A stretch of 64,000 nt of DNA from Streptomonospora mangrovi. Its GTDB lineage: Bacteria > Actinomycetota > Actinomycetes > Streptosporangiales > Streptosporangiaceae. Under the pieces are notes generated by a model. That model was given only the letters and a program-made list of their open reading frames with translations. It was not told the origin of the DNA and made no database searches. Made by a program: the position numbers and the translations under genes. Location: contig NZ_JAJAQC010000001.1 of assembly GCF_027604915.1 (NCBI RefSeq), positions 1-64,000 of the forward strand, read 5' to 3'. Below are positions 7,941 to 16,583 of this stretch, one piece after another (the stretch's first letter is position 1; each line of letters starts with the position of its first letter).

Positions 7941-8246
7941 TCAGGCTCCCGCGTCCACGCGGAACTGCACGGCCGCGCGGTCGGCCAGCAGCGGCCGGAT
8001 CACCGCGAGCGCGGCCTGGTGCTCGGGATGGTCCCGGTAGGCGATGAAGCCTTCTTCGTCGTCGACGTCGGCCACCACGGCGAAGTCGTAGGCGCCCTCG
8101 CTGATCCCGGCGTCGGGCCCGAAGGCGTAGGCGCGCAACTGGGTGATGGCGTCGGGCAGCGGCGCGAGCAGACGCCCGACCTCGGCGACCTGGTCGGGCG
8201 TGACGCCCTCGGCCCACTTGAACAGCGCGATATGGCGGAGTGTCAT
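7941..8246 (-). CDS. Dabb-family stress-responsive A/B-barrel protein
   Basis: This 101-aa ferredoxin-like-fold protein is of the Dabb domain family. The start MTLRHIALFKWAEGVTPDQV and the later YRDHPEHQAALAVIRPLL are typical: the family has an HxxxFKW motif on strand 1 and a YxDHPxH motif before the last helix. Members dimerise into alpha/beta barrels; some are cyclases or monooxygenases, but most actinomycete copies have no known role. The gene lies 58 bp downstream of the methyltransferase gene on the same strand, so they may be co-transcribed. Confidence 0.9.
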   Translation of the reverse strand: MTLRHIALFKWAEGVTPDQVAEVGRLLAPLPDAITQLRAYAFGPDAGISEGAYDFAVVADVDDEEGFIAYRDHPEHQAALAVIRPLLADRAAVQFRVDAGA

Positions 8247-8304
8247 GCCCCGACCGTACTAGCCCCCGGGGTACCGGAGGGCGGATCCCCGCGTCGGGGC
8301 CGGC

Positions 8305-9105
8305 TCAGGAGCCGGGTCCGCGCTTTCGCGCCTTCCAGACCTCCTCGCCGGGCCAGCGGCGGGCCCACTCCATCGGCAGGTAGTCGTAGTCGCGCTCGGG
8401 CCGCTCCGGCGCCCGGACCTCCACCATGTCCTCCACCTCCAGGCCGCAGGAACGCAGTAGCCGCAGCATCGCGCCGTGGGGCAGCGAGAACTCCACGGAG
8501 TCGCCCCAGTCGCGCCGGTGCGGGCCGAACTGGGGGCGCGCCAGCGCGGACCCGGCCGGGCCGTCGTCGGGGACGCACATGGCGAACAGCGGGGACATGG
8601 TGAGGAAGGACAGCCGGCCACCGGGCGCCAGCACGCGCGCGGCCTCGGGGATCCACCGGTAGGGGTCGCACCACAGCGCCGCACCCAGCTCACTGACGGC
8701 GAAGTCGAAAACGGCGTCGGGGAAGGGCAGCCGCTCGGCGTCGGCCAGCACCAGCGGGAACTCCACGCCGAAGCGCGCCTGCATCGCGCGGGCGGTTTCG
8801 AGCTGGGCGGCGGAGACGTCCACCCCCACGGGACGGGCGCCCGCGCGCGCCAGCCACGAGGACACGTAGCCGGTGCCGCAGCCGAGTTCGACGGCGGTCC
8901 GGCCGCTGAGGTCGCCGGGCAGCAGGCCGAGTTCGGACTCCGGAACGGCCCAGTGGCCCCAGGCGGGCCCGGTCCGGGACCACTGGCCGGGGGCGAGTCG
9001 GCCGAACACCGGTGCCAGGGCGGTGTCCCAGTGGTCGCGGTTGCGCGCGACATGAGAGGCGTCGTCGCGGTCGGGACGGACGTGGTGGGGGGTCTCGGCG
9101 CTCAT
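8305..9105 (-). CDS. Class I SAM-dependent methyltransferase
   Basis: This 266-aa cytosolic protein has a methyltransferase fold. Motif I is AVELGCGTGYVSSWLARAG, followed by VGVDVSAAQLETAR (acidic end of strand 2), ADAERLPFPDAVFDFAVS (motif II) and a post-motif region APGGRLSFLTMSP. This is the Methyltransf_11 (UbiE-like) arrangement. The N-terminus (HVARNRDHWD) resembles small-molecule methyltransferases of actinomycetes. The substrate is unknown. It is followed by the Dabb gene and preceded by an uncharacterised small gene, all on the minus strand. Confidence 0.88.
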   Translation of the reverse strand: MSAETPHHVRPDRDDASHVARNRDHWDTALAPVFGRLAPGQWSRTGPAWGHWAVPESELGLLPGDLSGRTAVELGCGTGYVSSWLARAGARPVGVDVSAAQLETARAMQARFGVEFPLVLADAERLPFPDAVFDFAVSELGAALWCDPYRWIPEAARVLAPGGRLSFLTMSPLFAMCVPDDGPAGSALARPQFGPHRRDWGDSVEFSLPHGAMLRLLRSCGLEVEDMVEVRAPERPERDYDYLPMEWARRWPGEEVWKARKRGPGS

Positions 9106-9258
9106 CGGGCCATTGCATCCGAGCCGGCCGCGGGCGGCAATCCGTTTTCCGCGGCGCGGCGGCGCGCCGGGAGGGAGGAAGACCGCGGTCCCGGCACCGG
9201 GGCGGCGCCGCGGGGGCGCGCCCGGGGCCCGGCCCGGGGATCGGATCGGGGGGACCGC

Positions 9259-9534
9259 TCAGCTCACCCGGACCGCCGTGAGGTAGGCGTCCTCCGAGTC
9301 CGCGTCCACGATTTCGGTGATCTTCCAGGTCTGACCGCCCACCGTGAAGGTGTCGCCGGTGTGCACGTCGATCATGCCGTGGCTGCGCCACTCCTCCGGG
9401 CCGCCGAGCTTGGCGGCGGGGCGGCCGTCGTCTTCGAGCCAGAAGCGGCCACCGCCCACGGGACCTCCGTAAAAGCGATCGTTCCGGCCGTAGGTGATCG
9501 TCTCTTCGGCGCCGATCTCATGAACCACGTCCAC
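9259..9534 (-). CDS. Uncharacterised 91-aa protein
   Basis: Unrecognised gene. GTG at 9534 was chosen because GGGAG lies about ten bases upstream on the minus strand and the protein then starts VDVVHEIGAEETITYG; an upstream in-frame ATG at 9642 would add 36 residues of basic, low-quality sequence. The protein is acidic, probably all-beta and cytosolic, with a C-terminal part (DTFTVGGQTWKITEIVD) resembling the small beta-barrel found in several actinomycete DUF proteins. No catalytic motif or cysteine is present. Its promoter region carries a near-perfect 22-bp palindrome (9651-9672), so it is likely to be a regulated gene. Confidence 0.65.
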   Translation of the reverse strand: MDVVHEIGAEETITYGRNDRFYGGPVGGGRFWLEDDGRPAAKLGGPEEWRSHGMIDVHTGDTFTVGGQTWKITEIVDADSEDAYLTAVRVS

Positions 9535-9638
9535 GTTTGACCGTCTCCCATCGTTCAGCGGAGTTCCGGTGCCTGCGCTGCGCGCGCAACAGGGCGGAAG
9601 CCCGCGCCGAAGCACGGGCGTCCGCCTGATTGCCTGGC

Positions 9639-9672
9639 ACACTACCCCTTCTCTCGTGCAATTGCATGAGAG
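9639..9672 (-). promoter_or_regulatory. Candidate promoter with 22-bp palindromic operator
   Basis: Bases 9651-9672 read CTCTCgTGCAATTGCAtGAGAG, a palindrome with one mismatched pair. On the minus strand a -10-like TAGTGT lies at 9644-9639, and the matching -35 window (9662-9667) falls inside the palindrome. The geometry suits a dimeric HTH regulator acting at the promoter of the 91-aa gene. Confidence 0.55.
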
Positions 9673-9797
9673 TCAGTGAATCGACGGGATGGCGCACGTG
9701 AGCGTCCAGGCCGAGTCCCCGCAGAACCGCCCGCACGGGCACTCGCCGCCCCGGGGCGACCCGACCGGGTGACCTCCGGGACGGCGCGCGGACACGC

Positions 9798-12110
9798 CTA
9801 GGCGGTGGACTCCCCCGAGCCGACCGTGCCCTTGATGCGGCCGACCACGGTCTCCAGCGCCGAGGAGAACGGGTGGTCGTGGACCATGTAGGTCCAGGTC
9901 ATCGAGGGGCGCTTGACGCCCACGGCGGAGACGTCGATCGTGCCGTCCTCGCCGGCCTCCGCCTCCAGGAAGGTCTCGGCGGCGCGGGCGCGGGCCTCGT
10001 CCAGGAAGCCCTTGAAAGCCGGGACCGCGTCGCGGTTGAACTCGTCCAGGGGGTCGCGGCGGCCCAGGAAGCGCAGGTGGATGCCCTCGCGCAGCTCGGC
10101 CAGGAAGGCGTTGTGGTCGGTCCAGCCGCGGTCGAGGTGGTACAGCGTGATCAGCCGGGCCGCGCGGGCGACCTCCTCCTCGCCGACCTCCTCGACCAGC
10201 TCGGCGTGGCGCTCGGGGCAGTCGTGCTTGAGCTGGCGGTCGCCGAGGCCGTCGGTGAGCACGGCCTCGCGGTGCTCCAGCACCACGCCGCGCTGCACGT
10301 CGATGAGCTGGTTGTAGCGCCAGGTGTTGCGGTGGACCTCCAGCAGGTTGCCCTCCGACACCCGCTGGGCGTGGTCGACCATCTCCAGCCAACTGGGGTC
10401 GGTGATGGCGCCGTCGCCCTCGGCCTCGTAGCCGCGGGTCTGGGGGGCGTTGTTGGCGACCAGGTCGTCCTCGACGGAGACGAAGAAGACCGAGGCGCCG
10501 GGGTCGCCCTGGCGGCCGGCGCGGCCGCGCAACTGGTCGTCCAGCCGGCTGCTGGGGTAGCGGCCGAAGCCCATGACGTAGAGGCCGCCCTTGTCAACCA
10601 CGCGGTCGCGGTCGGCCATGTCGCTGCCGCCCAGGCGGATGTCGGTGCCCCGGCCGGCCATCTGGGTGGAGACCGTGATGGCGCCGTGGGTGCCGGCCTC
10701 GGCGATGATGCCGGCCTCCTCGGCGTCGTTCTTGGCGTTGAGCACCACGCATTCGAGGCCATCGTCGGCCAGGCGCTTGGCCAGCAGCTCGGACTCGGCG
10801 ACGTCCTGGGTGCCGATGAGGATCGGCCGGCCGGTCGCGTGGACCTCGGCGACCTCCTCGACCAGGGCGTCCTCCTTCTCCTCGCGGGTGGCGTAGAGGC
10901 GGGTGCCCTCGTCCTCGCGGACGTTGGGCTTGTTGGGCGGGATGACCGCGACTTCCAGCTCGTAGAACTCGCGAAGCTGCTCGGCCACGGCCATGGCCGT
11001 ACCGGTCATGCCGCAGCGCGTGGGGTAGCGCAGCACCAGCGACTGCACGGTGATGGAGTCGAGCACCTCGCCGGTCTCGGAGACGGCGACCTTCTCCTTG
11101 GCCTCCACGGCGGCCTGGAGGCCGTCGGGCCAGCGCTGGAGGAGGGCGATGCGCCCGCGCGACTCGTTGATGAGGCGGACCTCGCCGTCGCGCACGACGT
11201 AGTGGACGTCGCGCTGGAGCAGCACGTGGGCGTGCAGGGCGAGGTTGACCCGCGGCAGCACCGAGGTGTCGTGCTCGTCGTAGAGGTCGATGCCGCCCAG
11301 CTCCTTCTCGACGGCGTCGATGCCGGCGTCGGTGAGCTGGACGTTGCGGCCGTCGACGTCGACCTCGTAGTGCACGCGCGGGGTGAGGCGGCGCACGAGG
11401 TCGGCCATCTCCAGGTCGGCCTCGGTGGTCTCGGCGGCGCCGGCCAGCACCAGCGGCACGCGGGCCTCGTCGACCAGGACGGAGTCGGCCTCGTCGATGA
11501 GCGCGATGTTGGGCTCGGGCACCACGCGGTCGGCGATGTCGGTGACCATGCGGTCGCGCAGGACGTCGAAGCCCAGCTCGCTGACCGAGGCGTAGGTGAC
11601 GTCGGCGGCGTAGGCCGCGCGGCGCTGCTCGGGCGTGGACTCCTCGCTGATCCAGGCGACGGCCACCCCCAGGCGCTCGTACAGCGGCGCCATCCACTCG
11701 GCGTCGCGGCGCGCGAGGTAGTCGTTGACGCTGAGGACGTGCACGCGCTGGCCCCGCAGGGCGAACCCGGCCGCCGCCAGCGCGCCGGCCAGGGTCTTGC
11801 CCTCGCCGGTGGCCATCTCGGCGATGTGGCCGTCGAGCAGCGCCATGACGCCCAGCAACTGGACGTCGTAGGGCCGCTCGTCGAGGGCGCGGCGCGCGGC
11901 CTCGCGGCCGACGGCGCACAGTTCGACCAGGTCGCCGCGGTCGTAGGGCAACTCCGCGTTGCCGAGCTCGGCCGCCTTCTCGGTCAGCTCGGAGTCACTC
12001 AGCTCGCGAAGTTCCGGCTCGCGCGCCTCGATGGCTTCCAGAAGCTTGCTGTAGGGCCGCAGGTCCACCGCGCCGGGCCTGCCCAGGAGCCGGCGGACGC
12101 TTTCTGCCAT
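9798..12110 (-). CDS. secA2: Accessory Sec translocase ATPase SecA2
   Basis: This 770-aa protein is a SecA-type DEAD motor. It has Walker A MATGEGKTLAGALAAAG (about residues 98-114), VNDYLARRDAEWM, Walker B-like ALIDEADSVLVDEARVPLVL, the second RecA half with TVSTQMAGRGTDIRLGGSD and the arginine-finger region RLDDQLRGRAGRQGDPG. The blocks LHAHVLLQRDVHYVVRDGEV and RWPDGLQAAVEAKE closely match mycobacterial SecA2. The C-terminal Cys/His zinc tail of housekeeping SecA1 is absent, as expected. ATG 12110 was chosen by alignment with the family; an upstream in-frame ATG at 12170 would add 20 residues. In mycobacteria SecA2 exports a subset of proteins through SecYEG. No dedicated SecY2 or accessory genes are in the window. 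Confidence 0.93.
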   Translation of the reverse strand: MAESVRRLLGRPGAVDLRPYSKLLEAIEAREPELRELSDSELTEKAAELGNAELPYDRGDLVELCAVGREAARRALDERPYDVQLLGVMALLDGHIAEMATGEGKTLAGALAAAGFALRGQRVHVLSVNDYLARRDAEWMAPLYERLGVAVAWISEESTPEQRRAAYAADVTYASVSELGFDVLRDRMVTDIADRVVPEPNIALIDEADSVLVDEARVPLVLAGAAETTEADLEMADLVRRLTPRVHYEVDVDGRNVQLTDAGIDAVEKELGGIDLYDEHDTSVLPRVNLALHAHVLLQRDVHYVVRDGEVRLINESRGRIALLQRWPDGLQAAVEAKEKVAVSETGEVLDSITVQSLVLRYPTRCGMTGTAMAVAEQLREFYELEVAVIPPNKPNVREDEGTRLYATREEKEDALVEEVAEVHATGRPILIGTQDVAESELLAKRLADDGLECVVLNAKNDAEEAGIIAEAGTHGAITVSTQMAGRGTDIRLGGSDMADRDRVVDKGGLYVMGFGRYPSSRLDDQLRGRAGRQGDPGASVFFVSVEDDLVANNAPQTRGYEAEGDGAITDPSWLEMVDHAQRVSEGNLLEVHRNTWRYNQLIDVQRGVVLEHREAVLTDGLGDRQLKHDCPERHAELVEEVGEEEVARAARLITLYHLDRGWTDHNAFLAELREGIHLRFLGRRDPLDEFNRDAVPAFKGFLDEARARAAETFLEAEAGEDGTIDVSAVGVKRPSMTWTYMVHDHPFSSALETVVGRIKGTVGSGESTA

Positions 12111-12200
12111 TCGTCCGAACACCACGCAAGGGTAACTCCGTTCGGCGCCCGGTGGGTTCCCGCGCGGCAACGATCGCGGACGATCGAGCGCGGGCGCGGC

Positions 12201-12800
12201 TCAGCCGCGCGCGACGAGTTGGCCGCCGCGCCCGGCGGCGTTCCCGGCCTCCACCGCCATGGCGTGGCGGACCAGGGCCGCCAGCACGCCGATGACCGAC
12301 TGGCGGTCGCGGGCGTCGCAGCGCACGATCGGCACCTCGGGCCGCAGGTCCATCGCGTCGCGCAGTTCCTCGTAGGTGTACTCGGGCTCGCCCTCGAAGG
12401 AGTTGAGCGCGATGAGGAACGGGATGCGGTACTGCTTCTCGAAGTAGTCCAGCGCCTGGAAAGACTCCTCCAGGCGGCGGGTGTCGGCGAGGATGACCGC
12501 GCCCAGGGCGCCGCGCACGATGTCGTCCCACATGAACCAGAACCGCTGCTGGCCGGGGGTGCCGAACAGGTAGAGGGTCAGGTCGGTCTCCAGCGAGATC
12601 CGGCCGAAGTCCATGGCGACCGTGGTGCTGGTCTTGTCGGGGGTGTGGGAGAGGTCGTCGATTCCGGCGCTGGCGGCGGTCACGGCCGCCTCGGTGCGAA
12701 CGGGGGGAATCTCCGAGACCGCTCCGACGAAGGTCGTCTTGCCCACGCCGAAGCCGCCGGCGACGATGATCTTCGTTGAGAGTTTCGGGGTATCGCTCAC
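12201..12800 (-). CDS. CvnD-like conservon GTPase (orphan)
   Basis: This 199-aa Ras-like P-loop GTPase of the actinomycete conservon family starts at GTG 12800. P-loop IIVAGGFGVGKTTFVGAVSE, switch region TVAMDFGRISL, the DxxG variant LFGTPGQQRFWFMW and the guanine-specificity strand FLIALNSFEG are all seen. In conservons, CvnD follows a histidine kinase (CvnA), a roadblock protein (CvnB) and a DUF742 protein (CvnC). None of these adjoins here: the upstream neighbour is an NCS2 permease and the downstream one is secA2, 90 bp away. It is therefore either a solitary paralogue or one acting with partners encoded elsewhere. In the specificity strand, LNSFEG stands where NKxD is canonical, a known feature of this family. 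Confidence 0.9.
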   Translation of the reverse strand: MSDTPKLSTKIIVAGGFGVGKTTFVGAVSEIPPVRTEAAVTAASAGIDDLSHTPDKTSTTVAMDFGRISLETDLTLYLFGTPGQQRFWFMWDDIVRGALGAVILADTRRLEESFQALDYFEKQYRIPFLIALNSFEGEPEYTYEELRDAMDLRPEVPIVRCDARDRQSVIGVLAALVRHAMAVEAGNAAGRGGQLVARG

Positions 12801-12999
12801 GTGGATCTCTGGCTCCCTCACGACGCTGGAAGCCGCAGGGCGTGCTGCGGAGAAACGCCCTTGCGGACAGAAGGGGAAGAAAGGCGCGGGTCCCGTTGGT
12901 GGCGGCGCATCGGGCACCACGCACTGAAACTAGCACCGCCCGGCACACTCCAGCGCCACGCGGTGACGATCCGGATTGGGCACCGCGGTGACGGCCGTC

Positions 13000-14535
13000 T
13001 CAGCCCTCGGCGGCGCCCCCGCCGGGCCGCCCGCCGGTCCCCCGCGCGCCGCCCGCGCGGGGGTCGGCGGGCTCCTCCGGCGCGCCGGAGGCGGCGGGCC
13101 GCCCCTGTCCGTCGGCGGGGTCCTCGGGCGCCATGGCGTCGACCCCGCTGCCCAGCAGCAGGCCGGCCCCGGAGTCGGCGTCGGTGTGCTCGTGGTCCAG
13201 CGGTCCGGCGGGCGCCGGGGCGGGGCGCATCGCGGCGGGCGCCAGGCGCGCCAGCGCGTGGTAGCCGACCAGGGTGATGAGCGTGCCCAGCGCGATGCCC
13301 TCGATCGCGAAGGTGCCGGTGATCTCCAGCCGGACCCCGCCGATGCCGGCGATCAGGCCGGCGGCCACCGGCACCAGGACGATCGGGTTGCCGAAGTCCA
13401 CGCGGTTCTCGACCCAGATCTTGGCGCCGAGCAGGCCGATCATGCCGTAGAGGACCACGGTGATACCGCCCAGCACACCCGCCGGGGTGGCGGCGACCAG
13501 GGCGCCGAACTTGGGGCACAGCCCGACCAGCACGGCGGCCAGGGCCGCCACGTAGTAGGCGGCGGTGGAGTAGACGCGGGTGGCGGCCATGACACCGATG
13601 TTCTCGGCGTAGGTGGTGGTGGGCGGGCCGCCGACCGCGCTGGACAGCGAGGTCGCCACGCCGTCGGCGATGATGGCGCGGCCCATGTAGCGGTCGAGGT
13701 CCTCGCCGGTCATCTCCTGGACGGCCTTGACGTGCCCGGCGTTCTCGGCGATCAGCGCGATCACGGCGGGCAGCACCACCAGCACGGCCGAGGTCTCGAA
13801 CTGGGGCGCGTGGAACTCGGGCAGGCCGATCCAGGGGGCGGCGGCGACGTCGGCGAGGTCCACGCGCGGCGCGGTGCCGCCTTCGGGCAGCGCGGCCGGG
13901 CCCAGCAGCAGGTCGGCCGCCCAGGAGAGCGCGAACCCGAACACCAGCCCCAGCAGGATGGTGACGCGGCCCAGGAACCCGCGCAGCAGCACGGTGGCGA
14001 GGATGACGAAGGCCATGGTCAGCAGGCCGGTCCACTGGTCGAAGGGCCAGTAGCTGTCGGCCACCACGGGGGCGAGGTTGAACCCGATGAGCATGACCAC
14101 CGCGCCGGTGACGGCGGGCGGGAAGGCGGCGAGCACGGCGCGCGGGCCCAGCAGGTGGATCACGAAGCCCGACAGCGCCAGCACGACGCCGGCGACGCAC
14201 ACGGCGCCGGTGAGCACGGCCGGGTTGGCGCCCCCGGGCGAGACGACGGCGGCGGCGGCCACGAACGACGCGCTGCTGCCCAGGTAGCTGGGAATGCGGC
14301 CCTGGACCACGAGCAGGAACAGGATCGTGGCCACGCCCGACATCATGATGGCGAGGTTGGGGTCCAGCCCCATGAGGACGGGGAACACGAAGGTTGCGCC
14401 GAACATGGCGACCACGTGCTGGGCGCCCAGGCCGGCCGTGCGGCCCCACGACAGCCGCTCCTGGGGGCGGACGACCTCGCCGGGCGGCGGCGCCGTGCCG
14501 TCGCCGTAGAGCTTCCACCGCAAGCCGAGATCCAC
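13000..14535 (-). CDS. NCS2-family xanthine/uracil permease
   Basis: This 511-aa polytopic permease resembles UraA/RutG-type nucleobase:cation symporters. Seen are about 12-14 hydrophobic segments, the N-terminal GLGAQHVVAMFGATFVFPVL, the family motif region PAVIALIAENAGHVKAVQEM with its conserved Glu, and GGPPTTTYAENIGVMAATRV. It imports uracil, xanthine or another purine/pyrimidine base; the motif is closer to the uracil-type branch, but specificity cannot be read with confidence. The last 75 residues are a polar Ala/Pro/Gly/Glu-rich cytoplasmic tail that is unusual in length. GTG 14535 follows GGAGG. The PucR regulator lies upstream on the same strand, which suggests purine-responsive control. 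Confidence 0.92.
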   Translation of the reverse strand: MDLGLRWKLYGDGTAPPPGEVVRPQERLSWGRTAGLGAQHVVAMFGATFVFPVLMGLDPNLAIMMSGVATILFLLVVQGRIPSYLGSSASFVAAAAVVSPGGANPAVLTGAVCVAGVVLALSGFVIHLLGPRAVLAAFPPAVTGAVVMLIGFNLAPVVADSYWPFDQWTGLLTMAFVILATVLLRGFLGRVTILLGLVFGFALSWAADLLLGPAALPEGGTAPRVDLADVAAAPWIGLPEFHAPQFETSAVLVVLPAVIALIAENAGHVKAVQEMTGEDLDRYMGRAIIADGVATSLSSAVGGPPTTTYAENIGVMAATRVYSTAAYYVAALAAVLVGLCPKFGALVAATPAGVLGGITVVLYGMIGLLGAKIWVENRVDFGNPIVLVPVAAGLIAGIGGVRLEITGTFAIEGIALGTLITLVGYHALARLAPAAMRPAPAPAGPLDHEHTDADSGAGLLLGSGVDAMAPEDPADGQGRPAASGAPEEPADPRAGGARGTGGRPGGGAAEG

Positions 14536-14657
14536 CGGGCCTCCACCAGGACGAGTCGGGTGCGCCCGCGCCGCCGGGTGCCGGCGGCGGGGCGCGCGTG
14601 CGCGGGGCGGGCGGGGCGTGCACCGCGCCGGCCCACGGGGCGCATCCCCCCCATTAG

Positions 14658-14682
14658 GTCACAACAGTCGCAATATGTCGCA
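14658..14682 (-). promoter_or_regulatory. Tandem direct repeats upstream of the permease gene
   Basis: On the plus strand GTCACA (14658-14663), GTCGCA (14667-14672) and GTCGCA (14677-14682) recur at 9- and 10-bp intervals, one helical turn each, in an A/T-enriched island 120-150 bp upstream of the permease GTG. Head-to-tail sites on one DNA face suggest cooperative regulator binding; PucR is the natural candidate. Confidence 0.4.
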
Positions 14683-14789
14683 CACCAGGATGGACCACCA
14701 TGATCGCCGGGAGGTTGCGCCCCGGTAACCGGTGCCGCTCGGCGGCGGCCGGCGCGCGCCCGCCCGGTGCGCCCCTCCCGCGCCGCCCG

Positions 14790-16583
14790 CTACCCCGGGT
14801 CGCGCATGCGCAGCACCCGCAGGGCCACCAGCAGGTCCAGCCGCAACTGCGGATCGGTGCTGAAGGGCCCCAGCATGCGCTCCAGCTTGCCGATCCGGTA
14901 GCGCAGGGTGTTGTAGTGGAAGTGCAGCGCCCGCGCGGTCTCGGCCACGTTGAGGTTGTTGTCCAGCAGCGCCTCCAGGGTGGCGCGCAGGTCGTCGGCC
15001 TCGGGCGACCCCGTCTCGGCCAGCTCCCCCAGCGTCTCGGCGGCGAAGGCCCGCAGCTCGGTGCCGTCGCTGATCAGGCTGAGCAGCCGGTCCACCCCCA
15101 GCGCGTCGAACTCCGCCACCGCGCCGGGGCCGCGCGTGCGCCGGGCCACCCGCGCCGCGCGGCGCGCCTGCTCGTAGGCGCGCGGCAGATCGCGCGGGCC
15201 CCGCGCCACCCGGCTGATCCCGGCGGTGAAGTCCGGCGCGGCGCCCGCCCCGCCGGACTCCCGGGCCATGTGCGCCACCAGGTCGCGGGCGGCCCGCGCC
15301 GGGGCACCGTCCCGCCCCTCGGGGGGCTCCCCGGCGGTCCGCCGGGCGCGTCCCGGGGCGCCGCCGCCGGCGCCCATCAGCACCACGACCTCGCGGCGGT
15401 AGCCGGCCACGGCCGCACCGGGGTCGCGCTCGCGCGCGGCGGCGGCCCAGGCGGCGGCCGGCTCCGGGCCGGGGCGCGGCCCGGCACCGGCGGGCGCCCC
15501 CGCCGGCTCGTCGGCGCCGGCCGGCTCGGGGAACTCCGCCACCACCGCGACCAGCGGCCGGTCGACGTCCCAGCCCAGGTCCGCGCAGCGCCGCACCGTG
15601 TCGTCGGGGTCATCGGGGTCGCCGGCGTGCCCGGCCAGCAGGTCGCGCAGCAGGTCGCCCCGGTACTTGGCGCCGGCCGCGGCCTCGGCCAGGCCGCGCG
15701 TGAACACCAGGGCGGCGGAGGCCGCGGCGCGCTCCAGCAGCGCGAGGTCCTCGGGCGCCGCCGCGCGGCCGTGCGGTACCAGCACGAGGCGGCCGTGGTC
15801 GACTCCCCCGGCCAGGACCGGCACCTGCACCGCCCGGGGCGCCGGCGCCGGCGCGCCCTCCTCGGGCGCCGGCAGGCCCAGGGGGAGGTCGGCGGTGCGG
15901 AAGCGCGCGCCGCCCTCGGCGAAGAGCGCGGGGTCGGCGGCCTCGCCGTCGGCCAGGCCGGCCCGCGCCAGCACCCGCCCACGCGGCGCCGTCACCAGGA
16001 CCCCGCCCTCCAGCGGCCCGGCCAGCGCGGCGGCGAGCGCGGCCAGGCCGCCGCCGGCGCGGTCGGCCTCGGCCAGCGCGCGGTGCACCCGCTCGGCCCG
16101 CTCCAGCGCGGCGGCGCGGCCCGCCAGGACGTCGGCCAGCACCCGGCCGGGCACCTCGGCCGGCGGCACCGCCGCGCCCAGGCGCAGCAGGGGCAGCGCG
16201 ATGCTGTCGGCGGTGCGCAGCGCCTCGCGCGGCACCGCGCCGGCGTCGGCGGCCACGGCCACCCCCGCCAGGCCCCGGTCGTCCAGGTCGCGCAGCAGCC
16301 GCACCGCGCCCACGCCCCGGCCCGCGCGCAGCGGCACGGCGGCCAGCAGCAGCTCACCGGCGCGGGCGCCGGCCAGGTCCTCGGGCGCGGCGGCCACGGC
16401 CAGCCGGCGGACCACCCGGTCCAGCCCGGCGCCTCCGGCGAGGACCTCGGTGCCGCGCAGGGCGGGCAGGGCCAGCGCCTGGGCGACGGTGAGTCCGCGC
16501 GCGGTCGCGCCCGCCGGTGGGGTCCGGCCGGGGCCGGAGGCGTCCGCCGCGGGCGGGGCGTGCCCGCCGGCCTGGTGGTCCAT
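14790..16583 (-). CDS. PucR-family transcriptional regulator
   Basis: The 597-aa regulator has an N-terminal PucR domain (about residues 30-150, LTVAQALALPALRGTEVLAG onward), a central GGDEF-like/CdaR region and a C-terminal PucR-type HTH (about residues 530-590). The HTH contains LDNNLNVAETARALHFHYNT and LRYRIGKLERMLG. PucR proteins sense purine-catabolic or amino-acid-derived signals and activate transport and degradation genes. It shares strand and neighbourhood with the NCS2 permease gene 254 bp downstream, so regulation of nucleobase uptake is the simplest role. ATG 16583 directly precedes the Ala/Pro-rich N-terminus. The gene diverges from hisS. Confidence 0.9.
   Translation of the reverse strand: MDHQAGGHAPPAADASGPGRTPPAGATARGLTVAQALALPALRGTEVLAGGAGLDRVVRRLAVAAAPEDLAGARAGELLLAAVPLRAGRGVGAVRLLRDLDDRGLAGVAVAADAGAVPREALRTADSIALPLLRLGAAVPPAEVPGRVLADVLAGRAAALERAERVHRALAEADRAGGGLAALAAALAGPLEGGVLVTAPRGRVLARAGLADGEAADPALFAEGGARFRTADLPLGLPAPEEGAPAPAPRAVQVPVLAGGVDHGRLVLVPHGRAAAPEDLALLERAAASAALVFTRGLAEAAAGAKYRGDLLRDLLAGHAGDPDDPDDTVRRCADLGWDVDRPLVAVVAEFPEPAGADEPAGAPAGAGPRPGPEPAAAWAAAARERDPGAAVAGYRREVVVLMGAGGGAPGRARRTAGEPPEGRDGAPARAARDLVAHMARESGGAGAAPDFTAGISRVARGPRDLPRAYEQARRAARVARRTRGPGAVAEFDALGVDRLLSLISDGTELRAFAAETLGELAETGSPEADDLRATLEALLDNNLNVAETARALHFHYNTLRYRIGKLERMLGPFSTDPQLRLDLLVALRVLRMRDPG

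Noticed and set aside
9873-12779. Long plus-strand open frame opposite secA2 and the CvnD-like gene
   Set aside because: It is antisense to strong protein matches, low-complexity and without motifs.
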